DNA of 64,000 nucleotides from Muribaculaceae bacterium (GTDB lineage Bacteria; Bacteroidota; Bacteroidia; Bacteroidales; Muribaculaceae): positions 44,455-108,454 of the forward strand of contig JAGCCU010000051.1 of NCBI GenBank assembly GCA_017651515.1. Direction: 5' to 3'. A program made the translations under genes and the position numbers. Below, piece by piece: positions 51,271-60,323 of the stretch. Numbering within the stretch: the stretch's first letter is position 1; the number at the start of each line of letters is the position of its first letter. The notes below the pieces were generated by a model. It saw only the letters and a list, made by a program, of their open reading frames with translations. It made no database searches and was not told the DNA's origin.

Positions 51271-52230
51271 ATGAAAAACCTTTACTTTTTTGCCGTACTG
51301 GCATGTATGCTGGTTATGCCTAGTGCTTTCTCTCAGCAAATCGCTGTGGTGTCGAGTAATGGCACTACAAATGTCAAACAAACTCTCGAGGATGCCATCA
51401 ATGCTGCAACCGACGGTTGCGTGATTTACATGCCTGGCGGAGGCTTTGCCATCTCCGATGAAGTGAAAATAACCAAGCGTGTCACCATCGTGGGCATAGG
51501 CCACACAGCACGCAACAGCGACAATGCCGATGGTGCCACAATCATTAACGGCAACCTCTTCTTCAATCAGGGCAGCAGCGGCAGCACGGTGATGGGATGC
51601 TATATCTCGGGCAGTGTTGTTATTGCCGAGGACGGCGTAGTGGATAATATGCTTGTTAAGCTGTGTAATGTAAATCGCATTGAAATTAAGAACGGTGGTT
51701 GCTCAGGAACAATCGCAAACCAAAACTATATCAGAGATGGTTTCTCTGGTGGCTCTAGTTCAGACATCACCGTTAATAACAATATTTTAGGCTACTGCAA
51801 TTATGTTGGTTCAGGTGTAATTAAAAATAACATTTTTACCAATAGTTATTCATTATGGTCTGTAGTTAATAATGCTATAATTGAAGAAAATATATTCAGA
51901 ACATATAGTTACATCCATAATGGTAGCAACTGCCAGGTTATGAAAAATTTAGTATTTGATGGAACATGGGGGGATGATCCTATTAGCATTAATGCAGGTC
52001 CAGAAGTTGTTTTTAAAAACGTGAATGGCTGGGCTATAAATCCAGTTTCTGATTTCCACTTCACAGATGACTACTTAAGCTATCAGAGCCAGGTGGGCAT
52101 CTATGCAGGAACGGGATTCAGTGAAACTAACCTGCCTCCTGTACCTTACATCGTTGCAAAGCGTATCGACACAGAAACTGATGCCGAAGGCAAGCTGAAA
52201 GTGCAAATCCGTGTAAGTGCCGGCGAATAA
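51271..52230 (+). CDS. Secreted right-handed beta-helix protein
   Basis: A 319-residue exported protein; signal peptide MKNLYFFAVLACMLVMPSAF cleaved after SQQ. The opening NVKQTLEDAINAATDGCVIYMPGGGFAIS is the usual start of a pectate-lyase-type beta helix, followed by short turns such as TIVGIGHTA, IINGNLFFNQ, NNNILGYCNY, IKNNIFTNS and IEENIFRT. No catalytic residues of a polysaccharide lyase can be named. DNA from about 51690 to 52020 is distinctly A/T-rich compared with both ends of the gene, which suggests a replaced or variable core. It is 15 bp before the repeat-protein gene. Confidence 0.75.
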   Translation: MKNLYFFAVLACMLVMPSAFSQQIAVVSSNGTTNVKQTLEDAINAATDGCVIYMPGGGFAISDEVKITKRVTIVGIGHTARNSDNADGATIINGNLFFNQGSSGSTVMGCYISGSVVIAEDGVVDNMLVKLCNVNRIEIKNGGCSGTIANQNYIRDGFSGGSSSDITVNNNILGYCNYVGSGVIKNNIFTNSYSLWSVVNNAIIEENIFRTYSYIHNGSNCQVMKNLVFDGTWGDDPISINAGPEVVFKNVNGWAINPVSDFHFTDDYLSYQSQVGIYAGTGFSETNLPPVPYIVAKRIDTETDAEGKLKVQIRVSAGE

Positions 52231-52245
52231 TTCCCTTATTGAGCC

Positions 52246-55200
52246 ATGAACAGATTTTCAACAATCGGTGCGGCTCTACTAATGCTGTGTCTGAGTGTCA
52301 CGATGGCGAACACAGCCATGGCGCAACAACTTACGCGCTACGAATACTGGTTCGACAACAATGTGGGCTCACGGCACGCTGGCAGCCTTAGCGGCAGCAC
52401 CGCTGAAATAAACCTTGACATCGACACCGACGGTCTGAGCGACGGTCTGCACGTGCTGCACCTGCGTGTGAAGCGCAGCGACGGCAAGTATTCGTCGATT
52501 ATGTCGTCCACATTCCTCAAGTTCATCACCGGCAGGGTGACGATGGTGGAATACTGGGTGGACAATGACCGTGACAACATCGTGCGCCTTCCTGGAACTC
52601 CGCATTCAAGTGGCCATGGCATCGTGCTTAACCAGATGCTTGATTTGGCCGATGTGTCGCCAGGCATGCATCGTCTGAACTACCGCGGCGTGAGCGATGG
52701 AGGCACCGCAGCTACCGCAGTCAACTCGTCCTACTTCTTGAAACGCTTAGATGGCACTGTGTCGATGGTGGAGTACTGGGTTGACGATGACAGAACCAAC
52801 GTTGTGCGATTGCCAGGCACACCGCATTCCAGCGGCAACGGCATTGTCTTGAACGAAAGACTGAACATGACTGCTGTGTCGCCAGGCATGCACCGCTTGA
52901 ACTATCGCGGTGTGGGCAACGGTACCGTCTCGACTGCAATTGCCAGCTCCTATTTTATGAAGAAACTTGACGGCACGGTGACGATGATTGAATACTGGGT
53001 TGACAACGACAGGGACAACATCGTACGATTGCCAGGCACGACCGCATCGTCGGGCAATGGTATTGTCTTGAACGAAAGGCTTAACATGACCAACGTGTCG
53101 CCTGGTATGCACCGCCTCAACTTCCGTGGCGTGAGTGATGGAAATCAAGCGGCCACTGCCATCAATTCGGAATATTTCTTCAAGACCCTCACCGGTGAGG
53201 TGCAGATGATGGAATACTGGGTGGATAACCGCCAGAACGTGACCCGCGTTCCTCTTCAAGACGCGTCTATCGGTAACCAGCTGGTCTATAATGACAAATT
53301 CGATTTGGGCAATGTATCGCCTGGAATGCACCGACTATACTACCGAGGTGTAAGTAGCGGCAATTCCGCCACTGCTGTAGGTGTAACCCCGGTGATGGTG
53401 AAGTCACTCTATGGCCATGAGGAGGAAGAAGATGTCAAGGTGGTAAAATACAGCATGACCATAGACAACGAACATCCTATTGTGGCTGCTGTCAGCAATC
53501 CCGGCAAGATTGTGAACATAACGCGAAATCTTGATGTTCACGACCTGCAGCCTGGGCAACACACAGTGACGGTGCAGGCATGGAACAGTGCCTCGATGAG
53601 TGTTACCGACGGTGGAACGTTCACTGTACCGCAGCCATCTCCGATACCCAACGTAAATCTTATGGCACAGGTCAATGATGGACTGGTGACGCTCAGATTC
53701 AACACTGTGCCAAACGATGTGAAGTGGAAACTCATCCGCATAGATGCCAATGGTGCTGTGGCCTCAGTTGACAAGAGCGTACAGGGTTGCTACCCAAACG
53801 AGGTTGTTGTAAACGACAACCCTTATAACGGCAACTATACCTACAAAGCACGCGTATATTATATTGATGCCAATGGAGCACAAAAGTATATAAACTCTAA
53901 TGAGGTCAACGTGACAGTGATCGGCGATAAGGTGGTTTACGGTTACATTGACGGTCAAGTAGATGTCAAGGGGTGTAATGGCTATCAGCCTAAAATTACT
54001 GTGAAATATTCGGATGGCGAAGAGGATCAAACGAATACCTTCGGCAGGTTTATGCGCGGTAACATCCCAGTTAACACACGACTGACAATTACTGCCGAGT
54101 TGGACTATCACGGAGCTTATACGTTCGACACTGTTGAGGTTGTGATTAAAGAGGGAGAGAATCAGGTGCTTATCAATGGCGTTTATGATGAAGAACAACT
54201 GCATGACCTTTACACATATGACCTGCAGTTTGCCTCGCGTGTGGATTTCACTCCGGGACAATACATGAAATTCTGGGTGAAGAACATAACACGTCTGCCT
54301 TGGCATGGCCGCATTGCGCTTTACTCGGTCAAGAAAGCCTACCTCGAAAGTCATCACGATGGCGAAACACCCGATATCACCCCCACCGGTAGTGTGGGAG
54401 CTGGTAGCGTGGCCGATATGCCGACATACACGCCCCACAGCGACTACAACTACGACTACTCCAACGATTTCTATCTTTCACCGGGTGAATCGACGGAAGT
54501 GTTGATAGGGAACGACCTCAGCTCGATGCGAGGTGACAAAGACGAAATGTATTGCTTCTTTGTCAACAGCATTGACTCGAAGAAACGTGAGAAACCCGTG
54601 GACGTGAACTACGACTACAACATCAAGGAGAACCCCTTCGAGATGTTGGTAGAGAAAGACTTATTGTCGGCTTCGGAGCAACAGGTGTTCTGGGAAGAAG
54701 TGGAATATGCCGTCGATTTGGTTGAAGCCATCTGCCGATACACCAAGAAGTTTGACAATATTTTAGGAGATGCAGAATCTGGAGTGAAATTTGTTTCCGA
54801 TGCCATGGCTACCCAAGTAATGGTTGATGCTGAACATTGCCAATCTTATAGCCAACTTGCGGCAAAGTATCCGCCTGAAAGAATATTTACCAAAACTTAT
54901 TCTGGCGCATTATATGGCAGTATGCTTCTCAACGACTGGCGCGACAGCATAGCCTCGTTAGTGCGTTACGCGGGAGGTGCCCTGAAGATTATCAAGGGAA
55001 TAAAGGGTTTTGTAGATAATATGGAACTTGCCAACAACGTCTGGAAAAACTATAATGCAATGGAAACTATGGCATTTGCTGCAAGGAAAATCATCGGTAT
55101 GAGTGAAAGTACTTTCCCGTTTGTAAAGGTGATGAAGGCTTATGTCGATGTTACCGAGAAGAGTATCCAGAACATTCTCGATCTTGTTGATTATTATAAC

Positions 55201-55686
55201 CAACTTTATGAGTATCAAGATTTCATAGATGACAAGTTCAAGTTCATTATAAAAATCAATAAGAAGTATATTGGTACTTTCGGTGCCTCAACAGTCAAAA
55301 GGGCAATCGACAAGGTGACAGTAGAGTGTGTCTGCGATGGCGGAGGTGGAGCATCAGACGCTCTTCACAGCATTGCCACATACGAGCCTGCCACCGAGTG
55401 GGATCCGTGGACCGATGCCCTAAGCAAGCACTGCTACCTCAAGCGAACAGGCATCGATAAGAATTACAATGGAGAGTCCTATTATTCTATCAAGGATATG
55501 CGCATGACCATCTATTGGAAAAATGGGCGCATCTCTTATGTGCCACTCAGAAATGGAAACGGAATGCAAGGCAATGGCGTGAATTATGAAACGCATTGGG
55601 GTGATCGCTCGTTTACGATTACTTTCAATTCCAAGACTCGCGATGAAGACCATTGTGCTGATATTATTAAATTGGATGATGATTGA
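52246..55686 (+). CDS. Large secreted tandem-repeat protein
   Basis: A 1146-residue exported protein that I do not recognise. The signal peptide ends near TAMAQ. Residues about 24-395 are five tandem 72-74-residue beta-sandwich-like units, each with EYWVDNDR, RLPGT, VSPGMHRLNYRGVSDG and a final Y-F-x-K-x-L-x-G; a sixth degenerate copy follows (398-465). Then an Fn3/PKD-like unit (about 468-560), a carboxypeptidase-regulatory-like unit (YGYIDGQVDVKGC, about 565-650), a linker, and a mostly helical part (about 780-1010) before a cysteine-containing beta domain. No enzymatic motif is visible. Adhesin or surface-layer function is a guess. Confidence 0.8.
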   Translation: MNRFSTIGAALLMLCLSVTMANTAMAQQLTRYEYWFDNNVGSRHAGSLSGSTAEINLDIDTDGLSDGLHVLHLRVKRSDGKYSSIMSSTFLKFITGRVTMVEYWVDNDRDNIVRLPGTPHSSGHGIVLNQMLDLADVSPGMHRLNYRGVSDGGTAATAVNSSYFLKRLDGTVSMVEYWVDDDRTNVVRLPGTPHSSGNGIVLNERLNMTAVSPGMHRLNYRGVGNGTVSTAIASSYFMKKLDGTVTMIEYWVDNDRDNIVRLPGTTASSGNGIVLNERLNMTNVSPGMHRLNFRGVSDGNQAATAINSEYFFKTLTGEVQMMEYWVDNRQNVTRVPLQDASIGNQLVYNDKFDLGNVSPGMHRLYYRGVSSGNSATAVGVTPVMVKSLYGHEEEEDVKVVKYSMTIDNEHPIVAAVSNPGKIVNITRNLDVHDLQPGQHTVTVQAWNSASMSVTDGGTFTVPQPSPIPNVNLMAQVNDGLVTLRFNTVPNDVKWKLIRIDANGAVASVDKSVQGCYPNEVVVNDNPYNGNYTYKARVYYIDANGAQKYINSNEVNVTVIGDKVVYGYIDGQVDVKGCNGYQPKITVKYSDGEEDQTNTFGRFMRGNIPVNTRLTITAELDYHGAYTFDTVEVVIKEGENQVLINGVYDEEQLHDLYTYDLQFASRVDFTPGQYMKFWVKNITRLPWHGRIALYSVKKAYLESHHDGETPDITPTGSVGAGSVADMPTYTPHSDYNYDYSNDFYLSPGESTEVLIGNDLSSMRGDKDEMYCFFVNSIDSKKREKPVDVNYDYNIKENPFEMLVEKDLLSASEQQVFWEEVEYAVDLVEAICRYTKKFDNILGDAESGVKFVSDAMATQVMVDAEHCQSYSQLAAKYPPERIFTKTYSGALYGSMLLNDWRDSIASLVRYAGGALKIIKGIKGFVDNMELANNVWKNYNAMETMAFAARKIIGMSESTFPFVKVMKAYVDVTEKSIQNILDLVDYYNQLYEYQDFIDDKFKFIIKINKKYIGTFGASTVKRAIDKVTVECVCDGGGGASDALHSIATYEPATEWDPWTDALSKHCYLKRTGIDKNYNGESYYSIKDMRMTIYWKNGRISYVPLRNGNGMQGNGVNYETHWGDRSFTITFNSKTRDEDHCADIIKLDDD
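52537..53400 (+). repeat. Tandem repeats of 219-222 bp within the secreted repeat protein
   Basis: The methionine-(Val/Ile/Met)-Glu-Tyr-Trp codons recur at 52543, 52765, 52984 and 53206, i.e. at 222, 219 and 222 bp. Neighbouring copies are closely similar in DNA (long shared stretches around the TGGGT and GTGTCGCCAGGCATGCA blocks), which suggests recent duplication or gene conversion. The in-frame spacing keeps the protein open. Confidence 0.85.
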
Positions 55687-55688
55687 TT

Positions 55689-56807
55689 ATGATACCTAAG
55701 AAACTCAAATATTTGCTTATGCTTGCGCTTGTGGCTCACTTTGGAGCCACGGCGCAGCAGGTGACGTTTGGCTCGGCGGGTTTTGATCGAGGCGTAAAGA
55801 TACATCTGGGACTTGACAGTACCGCCGTGGTACAGCAATCGCAGACCGATACCATTACCGGCATCGACTTGTCGGGCATGGAAATCGACGACTTGCGCGA
55901 TGTGGTGTATCTGCCCAATGTGAGATACCTGAATCTGGCATATAACGACATCACCGATGTATGGCCTCTGACCTCGCTCGACTCGCTTCACTATCTTGAC
56001 CTGCGTGGCAACAAAATCAGAGACATCAATCTGCTCGCCATGAGCACCAGCGACAGCATGGAGGTGAATTTGGCTTATAACTATATCACCAACTTTGATT
56101 GTCTGTGCATCCCGTCATATTGTAAGTTCCAAATTGTCGGTATGGCAGCACAAACCGACCCCAATGCACCTTACATTCATGCCAATGACCTGCATGTTGG
56201 GTTCAATGGGAAAAAGCAGTACGTCTATTATCGTGGCGATGGTAACCAGCCAGAGGCTTACCTGACGTTCGATGGAAAGCACGTGTCAGCTACTCTTGAC
56301 AGCATCACACACGGCGCAGCTGTGCCGACCAGTTTCAAGGAACCGGGATTGGTGTGGCTCAGGAGCGATGATGTTGTTGGCGATTCGATATGGGTGATTC
56401 CCTGCAAGAACTATAAGGTAGAAGCAGGTGAGTCACTGTCGGTGGATACGCAATTACCCTTCAACTACTCATTGTACAATGTCAATGCTATGTATGGAGG
56501 AGTGACAGTGACTGATAAAACAATCATTTACACAGCTCCAGCCAATCCAGTACCTGATCAGGTGGGATTTGTCTATTATCAAGGCACAGAGTTCCGAGGA
56601 TTCGGACGTATACTGATTAATAACGGCTTATTGGGCGATTTGGATTGCAGCGGCATCATCGACGTGGAGGACGTGAATGCAGCCATAAACATTATCCTGA
56701 AACTGAAGACAATCCATGATTACCCAGGTAGCGGCGATATGGATGGCAACGGATATATTGACGTCGAGGACATCAACGCAATGATCAATATTATCCTGAA
56801 ATTATAG
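55689..56807 (+). CDS. Secreted LRR protein with C-terminal dockerin-like module
   Basis: I start at ATG 55689, 2 bp after the stop of the repeat-protein gene; a TTG six bases upstream is unnecessary. The 372-residue product has a signal peptide (MIPKKLKYLLMLALVAHFGA), SDS22-like leucine-rich repeats (about 65-140: LNLAYNDITDVWPLTSLDSL, LHYLDLRGNKIRDI), an unassigned beta-rich middle, and two dockerin loops at the end, DLDCSGIIDVEDVN and DMDGNGYIDVEDIN. That end is nearly the same as the end of the GHL10 protein. Role unknown; secretion with the two upstream genes as a set is likely. Confidence 0.85.
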   Translation: MIPKKLKYLLMLALVAHFGATAQQVTFGSAGFDRGVKIHLGLDSTAVVQQSQTDTITGIDLSGMEIDDLRDVVYLPNVRYLNLAYNDITDVWPLTSLDSLHYLDLRGNKIRDINLLAMSTSDSMEVNLAYNYITNFDCLCIPSYCKFQIVGMAAQTDPNAPYIHANDLHVGFNGKKQYVYYRGDGNQPEAYLTFDGKHVSATLDSITHGAAVPTSFKEPGLVWLRSDDVVGDSIWVIPCKNYKVEAGESLSVDTQLPFNYSLYNVNAMYGGVTVTDKTIIYTAPANPVPDQVGFVYYQGTEFRGFGRILINNGLLGDLDCSGIIDVEDVNAAINIILKLKTIHDYPGSGDMDGNGYIDVEDINAMINIILKL

Positions 56808-56842
56808 TAAACAAGTAGACGAGTAAACAAGTAAACAAGCGT
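56808..56842. repeat. Degenerate 10-bp tandem repeat
   Basis: Copies of AGTAAACAAG and variants (AGTAGACG) follow the LRR-dockerin gene. See the finding on intergenic microrepeats. Confidence 0.6.
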
Positions 56843-56893
56843 TTAGTTACGAGCTACAAGTAATAAAGTCCTGGAAGGGCGAGAGTATAGGAA

Positions 56894-56926
56894 GGGGGGC
56901 GCAACGCGCTCCCCCTCCTCCTTTTT
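56894..56926 (+). terminator. Terminator of the secreted-protein operon
   Basis: A 9-bp stem with one G-U pair (GGGGGGCGC 56894-56902, GCGCTCCCC 56906-56914), AAC loop, then C/T-rich bases and T5 at 56922-56926. Confidence 0.6.
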
Positions 56927-56957
56927 CATGTTCCCATATTAATTACTACGCTGATAG

Positions 56958-56992
56958 CAAAAAACAGGTGAGTCCTAAATAGAACTCACCTG
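56958..56992 (-). terminator. Terminator of aqpZ
   Basis: A 9-bp perfect stem (CAGGTGAGT 56965-56973, ACTCACCTG 56984-56992); on the minus strand it runs into a U6 stretch. Confidence 0.85.
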
Positions 56993-57015
56993 AAGGTTAC
57001 AGCTGATGTGGAGTA

Positions 57016-57720
57016 TTATTCTACTTCCTTGTCAATTTGGATGACTTTCCAGATGCCAGCTGCGATAGCACCGCCGATGAATGGACCAACGATGAAGATC
57101 CACAGTTGGTTCAGCGCATCTCCGCCAGCTAACAAGGCGGGACCGATCGAACGGGCTGGGTTCACGCTAGTACCAGTGTAGTGGATGCCGACGAGGTGGA
57201 TGAGGATCAGCGAAAGACCGATGGCGAGACCGGCAAAGTTGTTGGTGGCACCATTAGTCTTGCTGGTAGCGCCAAGCACTACGAGTACAAACAAGGCGGT
57301 CAGCACGATTTCGGCAATCAATCCAGTTGTCACCGACACTTGTCCAGCAGTGCCAATCTCTTCGAGAGTCTGTAGGCCATTAGCACCTAAACCGCTGTCG
57401 CATCCAGCCAACAAACACAGCACAAATGCAGCGAGGATTGCGCCAATCACCTGGAACACAATATACATACCACAATCCTTGGCACTCATCTTTCCGCTCA
57501 GGAATACACCAAGCGAGATGGCCGGATTGATGTGGCAACCACTGATGCCGCCGATGGTGTAGGCCATAGCCACAACTGCCAGACCAAATGCAATGGCAGT
57601 GCCTAAAACTGCAGGTGTGCCAGCAACGTGTGCAGTGTCACAACCCAGGCTCACGGCTGCGCCGCAACCCAGAAAAGTCAGTACGAAAGTACCCACTAAT
57701 TCAGCTAAATACTTTTTCAT
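57016..57720 (-). CDS. aqpZ: Aquaporin (MIP family, AqpZ-like)
   Basis: A 234-residue six-helix channel with both NPA boxes, GCHINPAISLGVF near residue 65 and SVNPARSIGPALL near 190, where the arginine of the second box is the selectivity filter. The residues around it look more like water-selective AqpZ than glycerol channels (GlpF), but this is not certain. It has its own promoter on the minus strand (TTG complement at 57813-57815, 20 bp, TATTTTTG complement at 57785-57792) and a terminator. Confidence 0.93.
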   Translation of the reverse strand: MKKYLAELVGTFVLTFLGCGAAVSLGCDTAHVAGTPAVLGTAIAFGLAVVAMAYTIGGISGCHINPAISLGVFLSGKMSAKDCGMYIVFQVIGAILAAFVLCLLAGCDSGLGANGLQTLEEIGTAGQVSVTTGLIAEIVLTALFVLVVLGATSKTNGATNNFAGLAIGLSLILIHLVGIHYTGTSVNPARSIGPALLAGGDALNQLWIFIVGPFIGGAIAAGIWKVIQIDKEVE

Positions 57721-57784
57721 TTTGATTGTTGTTTAAGTTATTAATTAAGGTCAAAAATTTTAATGATAAATATCAGATAATTTG

Positions 57785-57815
57785 CAAAAATACGAGTTTT
57801 TTTGATAAACAACAA
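57785..57815 (-). promoter_or_regulatory. Sigma-ABfr promoter of aqpZ
   Basis: TTG (complement at 57813-57815), 20 bp, TATTTTTG (complement at 57785-57792). On the other strand a TACATTTG -7 box at 57837-57844 faces the ugd homologue, 47 bp before its start; no clear -33 box goes with it. Confidence 0.55.
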
Positions 57816-57891
57816 CTTTTTCTCATAAAAAGTTTGTACATTTGCAGCATTGCTAAAAACAATCGAATAATAATTACAATACAATACTGTT

Positions 57892-59205
57892 ATGAATATT
57901 TCAATCGTTGGAACTGGATATGTGGGACTAGTCACTGCGGCTTGCTTTGCCGAACTGGGTATCGATGTTACGTGTGTGGATACTGACCTGCAGAAAATCA
58001 ACCGACTCGTGTATGGTGCAATACCCATCTATGAACCGGAACTTGAAAACCTCATGACCCACAACGTGAATGACAAGCGTCTGCACTTCTCCACCGACTT
58101 CAACAAAGGTTTTGAGAACGTGGACTATGTCTTCTGTACCGTCGATGCCGTACCTGATGCTGATGGAGCTACCGACCTCGAACCGGTCTTCAGCATCGCC
58201 CGTGTCTTCGGACAGCGAATTGACCGCTATTGCACTTTTGTGCTGAAGACTACGGTTCCCGTAGGAACTGCTCGCAAAGTGAATGAAATCATCCAGCACG
58301 AACTGGATGAGCGCGGCGTTGACGTGAAGTTTGATATCGCAAGCAACCCCGACTTTCTAACCGAGGGAAATGCAGTGAAAGACTTCATGAAGCCTGACCG
58401 CATAGTTATAGGCACCGAAACCGAGAGTGCACGTGAGTCGATGGCTCGACTTTACCGAACGATCCTGCTGCATAGCAACCGTCGCGTGATCTACACCGAC
58501 ACTCGTACCGCCGAGATGATAAAGTATGCTGCAACCTCGATGCTGGCTACCCGTGTGAGCTTCATGAATGAGATTGCCAACCTGTGCGAGCTTGTAGGCG
58601 CCGACATCAATATCGTGCGTCACGGTGTGGGTACCGACAGCCGAATCGGTCCGAAGTATATCTTCCCGGGTTGCGGATACGGCGGCACGCTGTTCCCACA
58701 AGACATCAAGGACCTTGTGAAGATAGCCGAGACTCATGACTTCGATATGAGCGTTCTCAAGGCCGTAGATGATGTGAACAACCGCCAGAAGCATATTGCA
58801 TTCAACAAGGTTTCGCGTTTCTTCGACGGAGAATTAAAAGACAAGACTGTTGCCATCTGGGGATTGTCGTTCAAGCCGGGTACCGATGATCTGAGTGGTG
58901 CACCGAGCATTGTCACCATTGACTCGTTGCTCGAAGCAGGAGCAAAGGTGCGTGTATATGACCCTGTAGCCATGAACGCCACCAAGCTGCGTTGGGGTGA
59001 TGTTTACTGTGGCATTGACATGTACGATGCAGTCAAGAGCGCAGACGCTCTGGTGATGCTCACCGAATGGCACCAGTTCTACATTCCCGACTGGAAACGG
59101 GTAAAGAGCCTGATGCGTACACCGTTCGTGTTTGACGGACGTAACATTTACGATAAGAGTGAGCTTGAAGCAGCCGGCTTCGCTTACTGCTGCATTGGCA
59201 AGTAA
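57892..59205 (+). CDS. UDP-glucose/GDP-mannose dehydrogenase-family protein with altered active site
   Basis: A 437-residue member of the nucleotide-sugar dehydrogenase family (Ugd type). The NAD site GTGYVGLVTAACFAELG, the linker lysine K211 in EMIKYAATSML, FKPGTDDLSGAPS and RVYDPVAM are all present. But the catalytic-loop consensus GGSCFPKD is GGTLFPQD at 264-271, so the nucleophilic cysteine is L267. The usual E in NPEFL is D154, and the Asn expected four residues after K211 is T215. The aspartate D271 is kept. I therefore do not name it ugd with confidence; see the finding. Confidence 0.88.
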   Translation: MNISIVGTGYVGLVTAACFAELGIDVTCVDTDLQKINRLVYGAIPIYEPELENLMTHNVNDKRLHFSTDFNKGFENVDYVFCTVDAVPDADGATDLEPVFSIARVFGQRIDRYCTFVLKTTVPVGTARKVNEIIQHELDERGVDVKFDIASNPDFLTEGNAVKDFMKPDRIVIGTETESARESMARLYRTILLHSNRRVIYTDTRTAEMIKYAATSMLATRVSFMNEIANLCELVGADINIVRHGVGTDSRIGPKYIFPGCGYGGTLFPQDIKDLVKIAETHDFDMSVLKAVDDVNNRQKHIAFNKVSRFFDGELKDKTVAIWGLSFKPGTDDLSGAPSIVTIDSLLEAGAKVRVYDPVAMNATKLRWGDVYCGIDMYDAVKSADALVMLTEWHQFYIPDWKRVKSLMRTPFVFDGRNIYDKSELEAAGFAYCCIGK

Positions 59206-59232
59206 ACCTTGATGTAATATTATAGATTATAG

Positions 59233-59266
59233 ATAGCCCAGGGTATTTGCCCTGGGCTATTGTTTT
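59233..59266 (+). terminator. Terminator after the Ugd homologue
   Basis: An 11-bp perfect stem (ATAGCCCAGGG 59233-59243, CCCTGGGCTAT 59250-59260) with a 6-nt loop followed by TGTTTTAT. Confidence 0.85.
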
Positions 59267-59305
59267 ATATTGTCAACTGAAAACTGATGACTGAAGACTT
59301 AATTG

Positions 59306-60286
59306 TTATATCGTCAATCGTTTCAGTATGTCCAGCAGGTCATGGTCTATGGGCTTGTCCTTGCGTATGGCCTTTGAGAAGGGCACATATATCATACGCT
59401 CGTCATCGTCGCCAATCATCACGTTACGCTGATCTTCAAGCAATGCCTCGATAGCTGCTGCGCCCATGCGTGAGGCAAGAATGCGGTCTTGGGCAGTGGG
59501 AGAACCGCCACGTTGCAAGTGACCTAGGATGGTGACCCTGGTATCGAACTGTGGAAACTCCTTGCGTACACGTTCGGCAAGTCCCATTGCACCACCGGTG
59601 ATAGGACTTTCTGCTACAAGTACGATGCTGGAGTTCTTACGTTTCTTGAAACCATATTTGATAAGTTCGGCTAACTGGTCAACCTCGGTGCTGATTTCAG
59701 GAATGATTGCAGCTTCAGCTCCACTGGCAAGGGCACCGTTAAGTGCAAGGAACCCGGCATTGCGCCCCATCACTTCAATGAAGAACAGTCTGTCGTGGCT
59801 CGTTGCGGTGTCGCGTATGTGGTCTACGCACCACATCACGGTGTTAAGTGCTGTGTCATAGCCGATGGTGTGGTCGGTGCCGTAGAGGTCATTGTCGATA
59901 GTTCCTGGCAACCCCACAATGGGTACGTTAAACTCACTTGCAAATTGTCTGGCTCCGCTCAGTGAGCCGTCACCACCGATGACAACCAGCGCATCGATGC
60001 CGTGTTTGCGCATAGTGTCGTAGGCCTGACGGCGGCCATCGGTTGTAGTGAACTCCTTGCATCGGGCACTCTTGAGTATGGTACCGCCTTTCTGCATGAT
60101 GCCGCTCACGTCTTGCGAGTGGAGTTCTATCACTTCATCGTTGATCAGACCGCGATAGCCGCGATAGATGCCTTTTACCTTGAATCCGCTGAAAATCGCC
60201 GAGCGCGTAACCGCACGAATCGCGGCATTCATGCCTGGAGCATCGCCGCCAGAGGTCAATACTCCTATTGTCTTAATTGCAGCCAT
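59306..60286 (-). CDS. pfkA: ATP-dependent 6-phosphofructokinase
   Basis: A 326-residue PfkA that phosphorylates fructose-6-phosphate in glycolysis. Motifs: [29 protein letters not shown], catalytic [35 protein letters not shown], and [23 protein letters not shown]. The GGDGS form indicates ATP, not pyrophosphate, as donor. Length is typical. It is 37 bp after ctpA, in the same direction. Confidence 0.97.
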   Translation of the reverse strand: MAAIKTIGVLTSGGDAPGMNAAIRAVTRSAIFSGFKVKGIYRGYRGLINDEVIELHSQDVSGIMQKGGTILKSARCKEFTTTDGRRQAYDTMRKHGIDALVVIGGDGSLSGARQFASEFNVPIVGLPGTIDNDLYGTDHTIGYDTALNTVMWCVDHIRDTATSHDRLFFIEVMGRNAGFLALNGALASGAEAAIIPEISTEVDQLAELIKYGFKKRKNSSIVLVAESPITGGAMGLAERVRKEFPQFDTRVTILGHLQRGGSPTAQDRILASRMGAAAIEALLEDQRNVMIGDDDERMIYVPFSKAIRKDKPIDHDLLDILKRLTI

Positions 60287-60323
60287 TGTCTATATGTTAT
60301 AATGTCGTCATTCAATTTAATTC

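Noticed and set aside
52537-53400. CRISPR-like array
   Set aside because: The repeats are 219-222 bp, in frame and coding; no spacer-repeat alternation.
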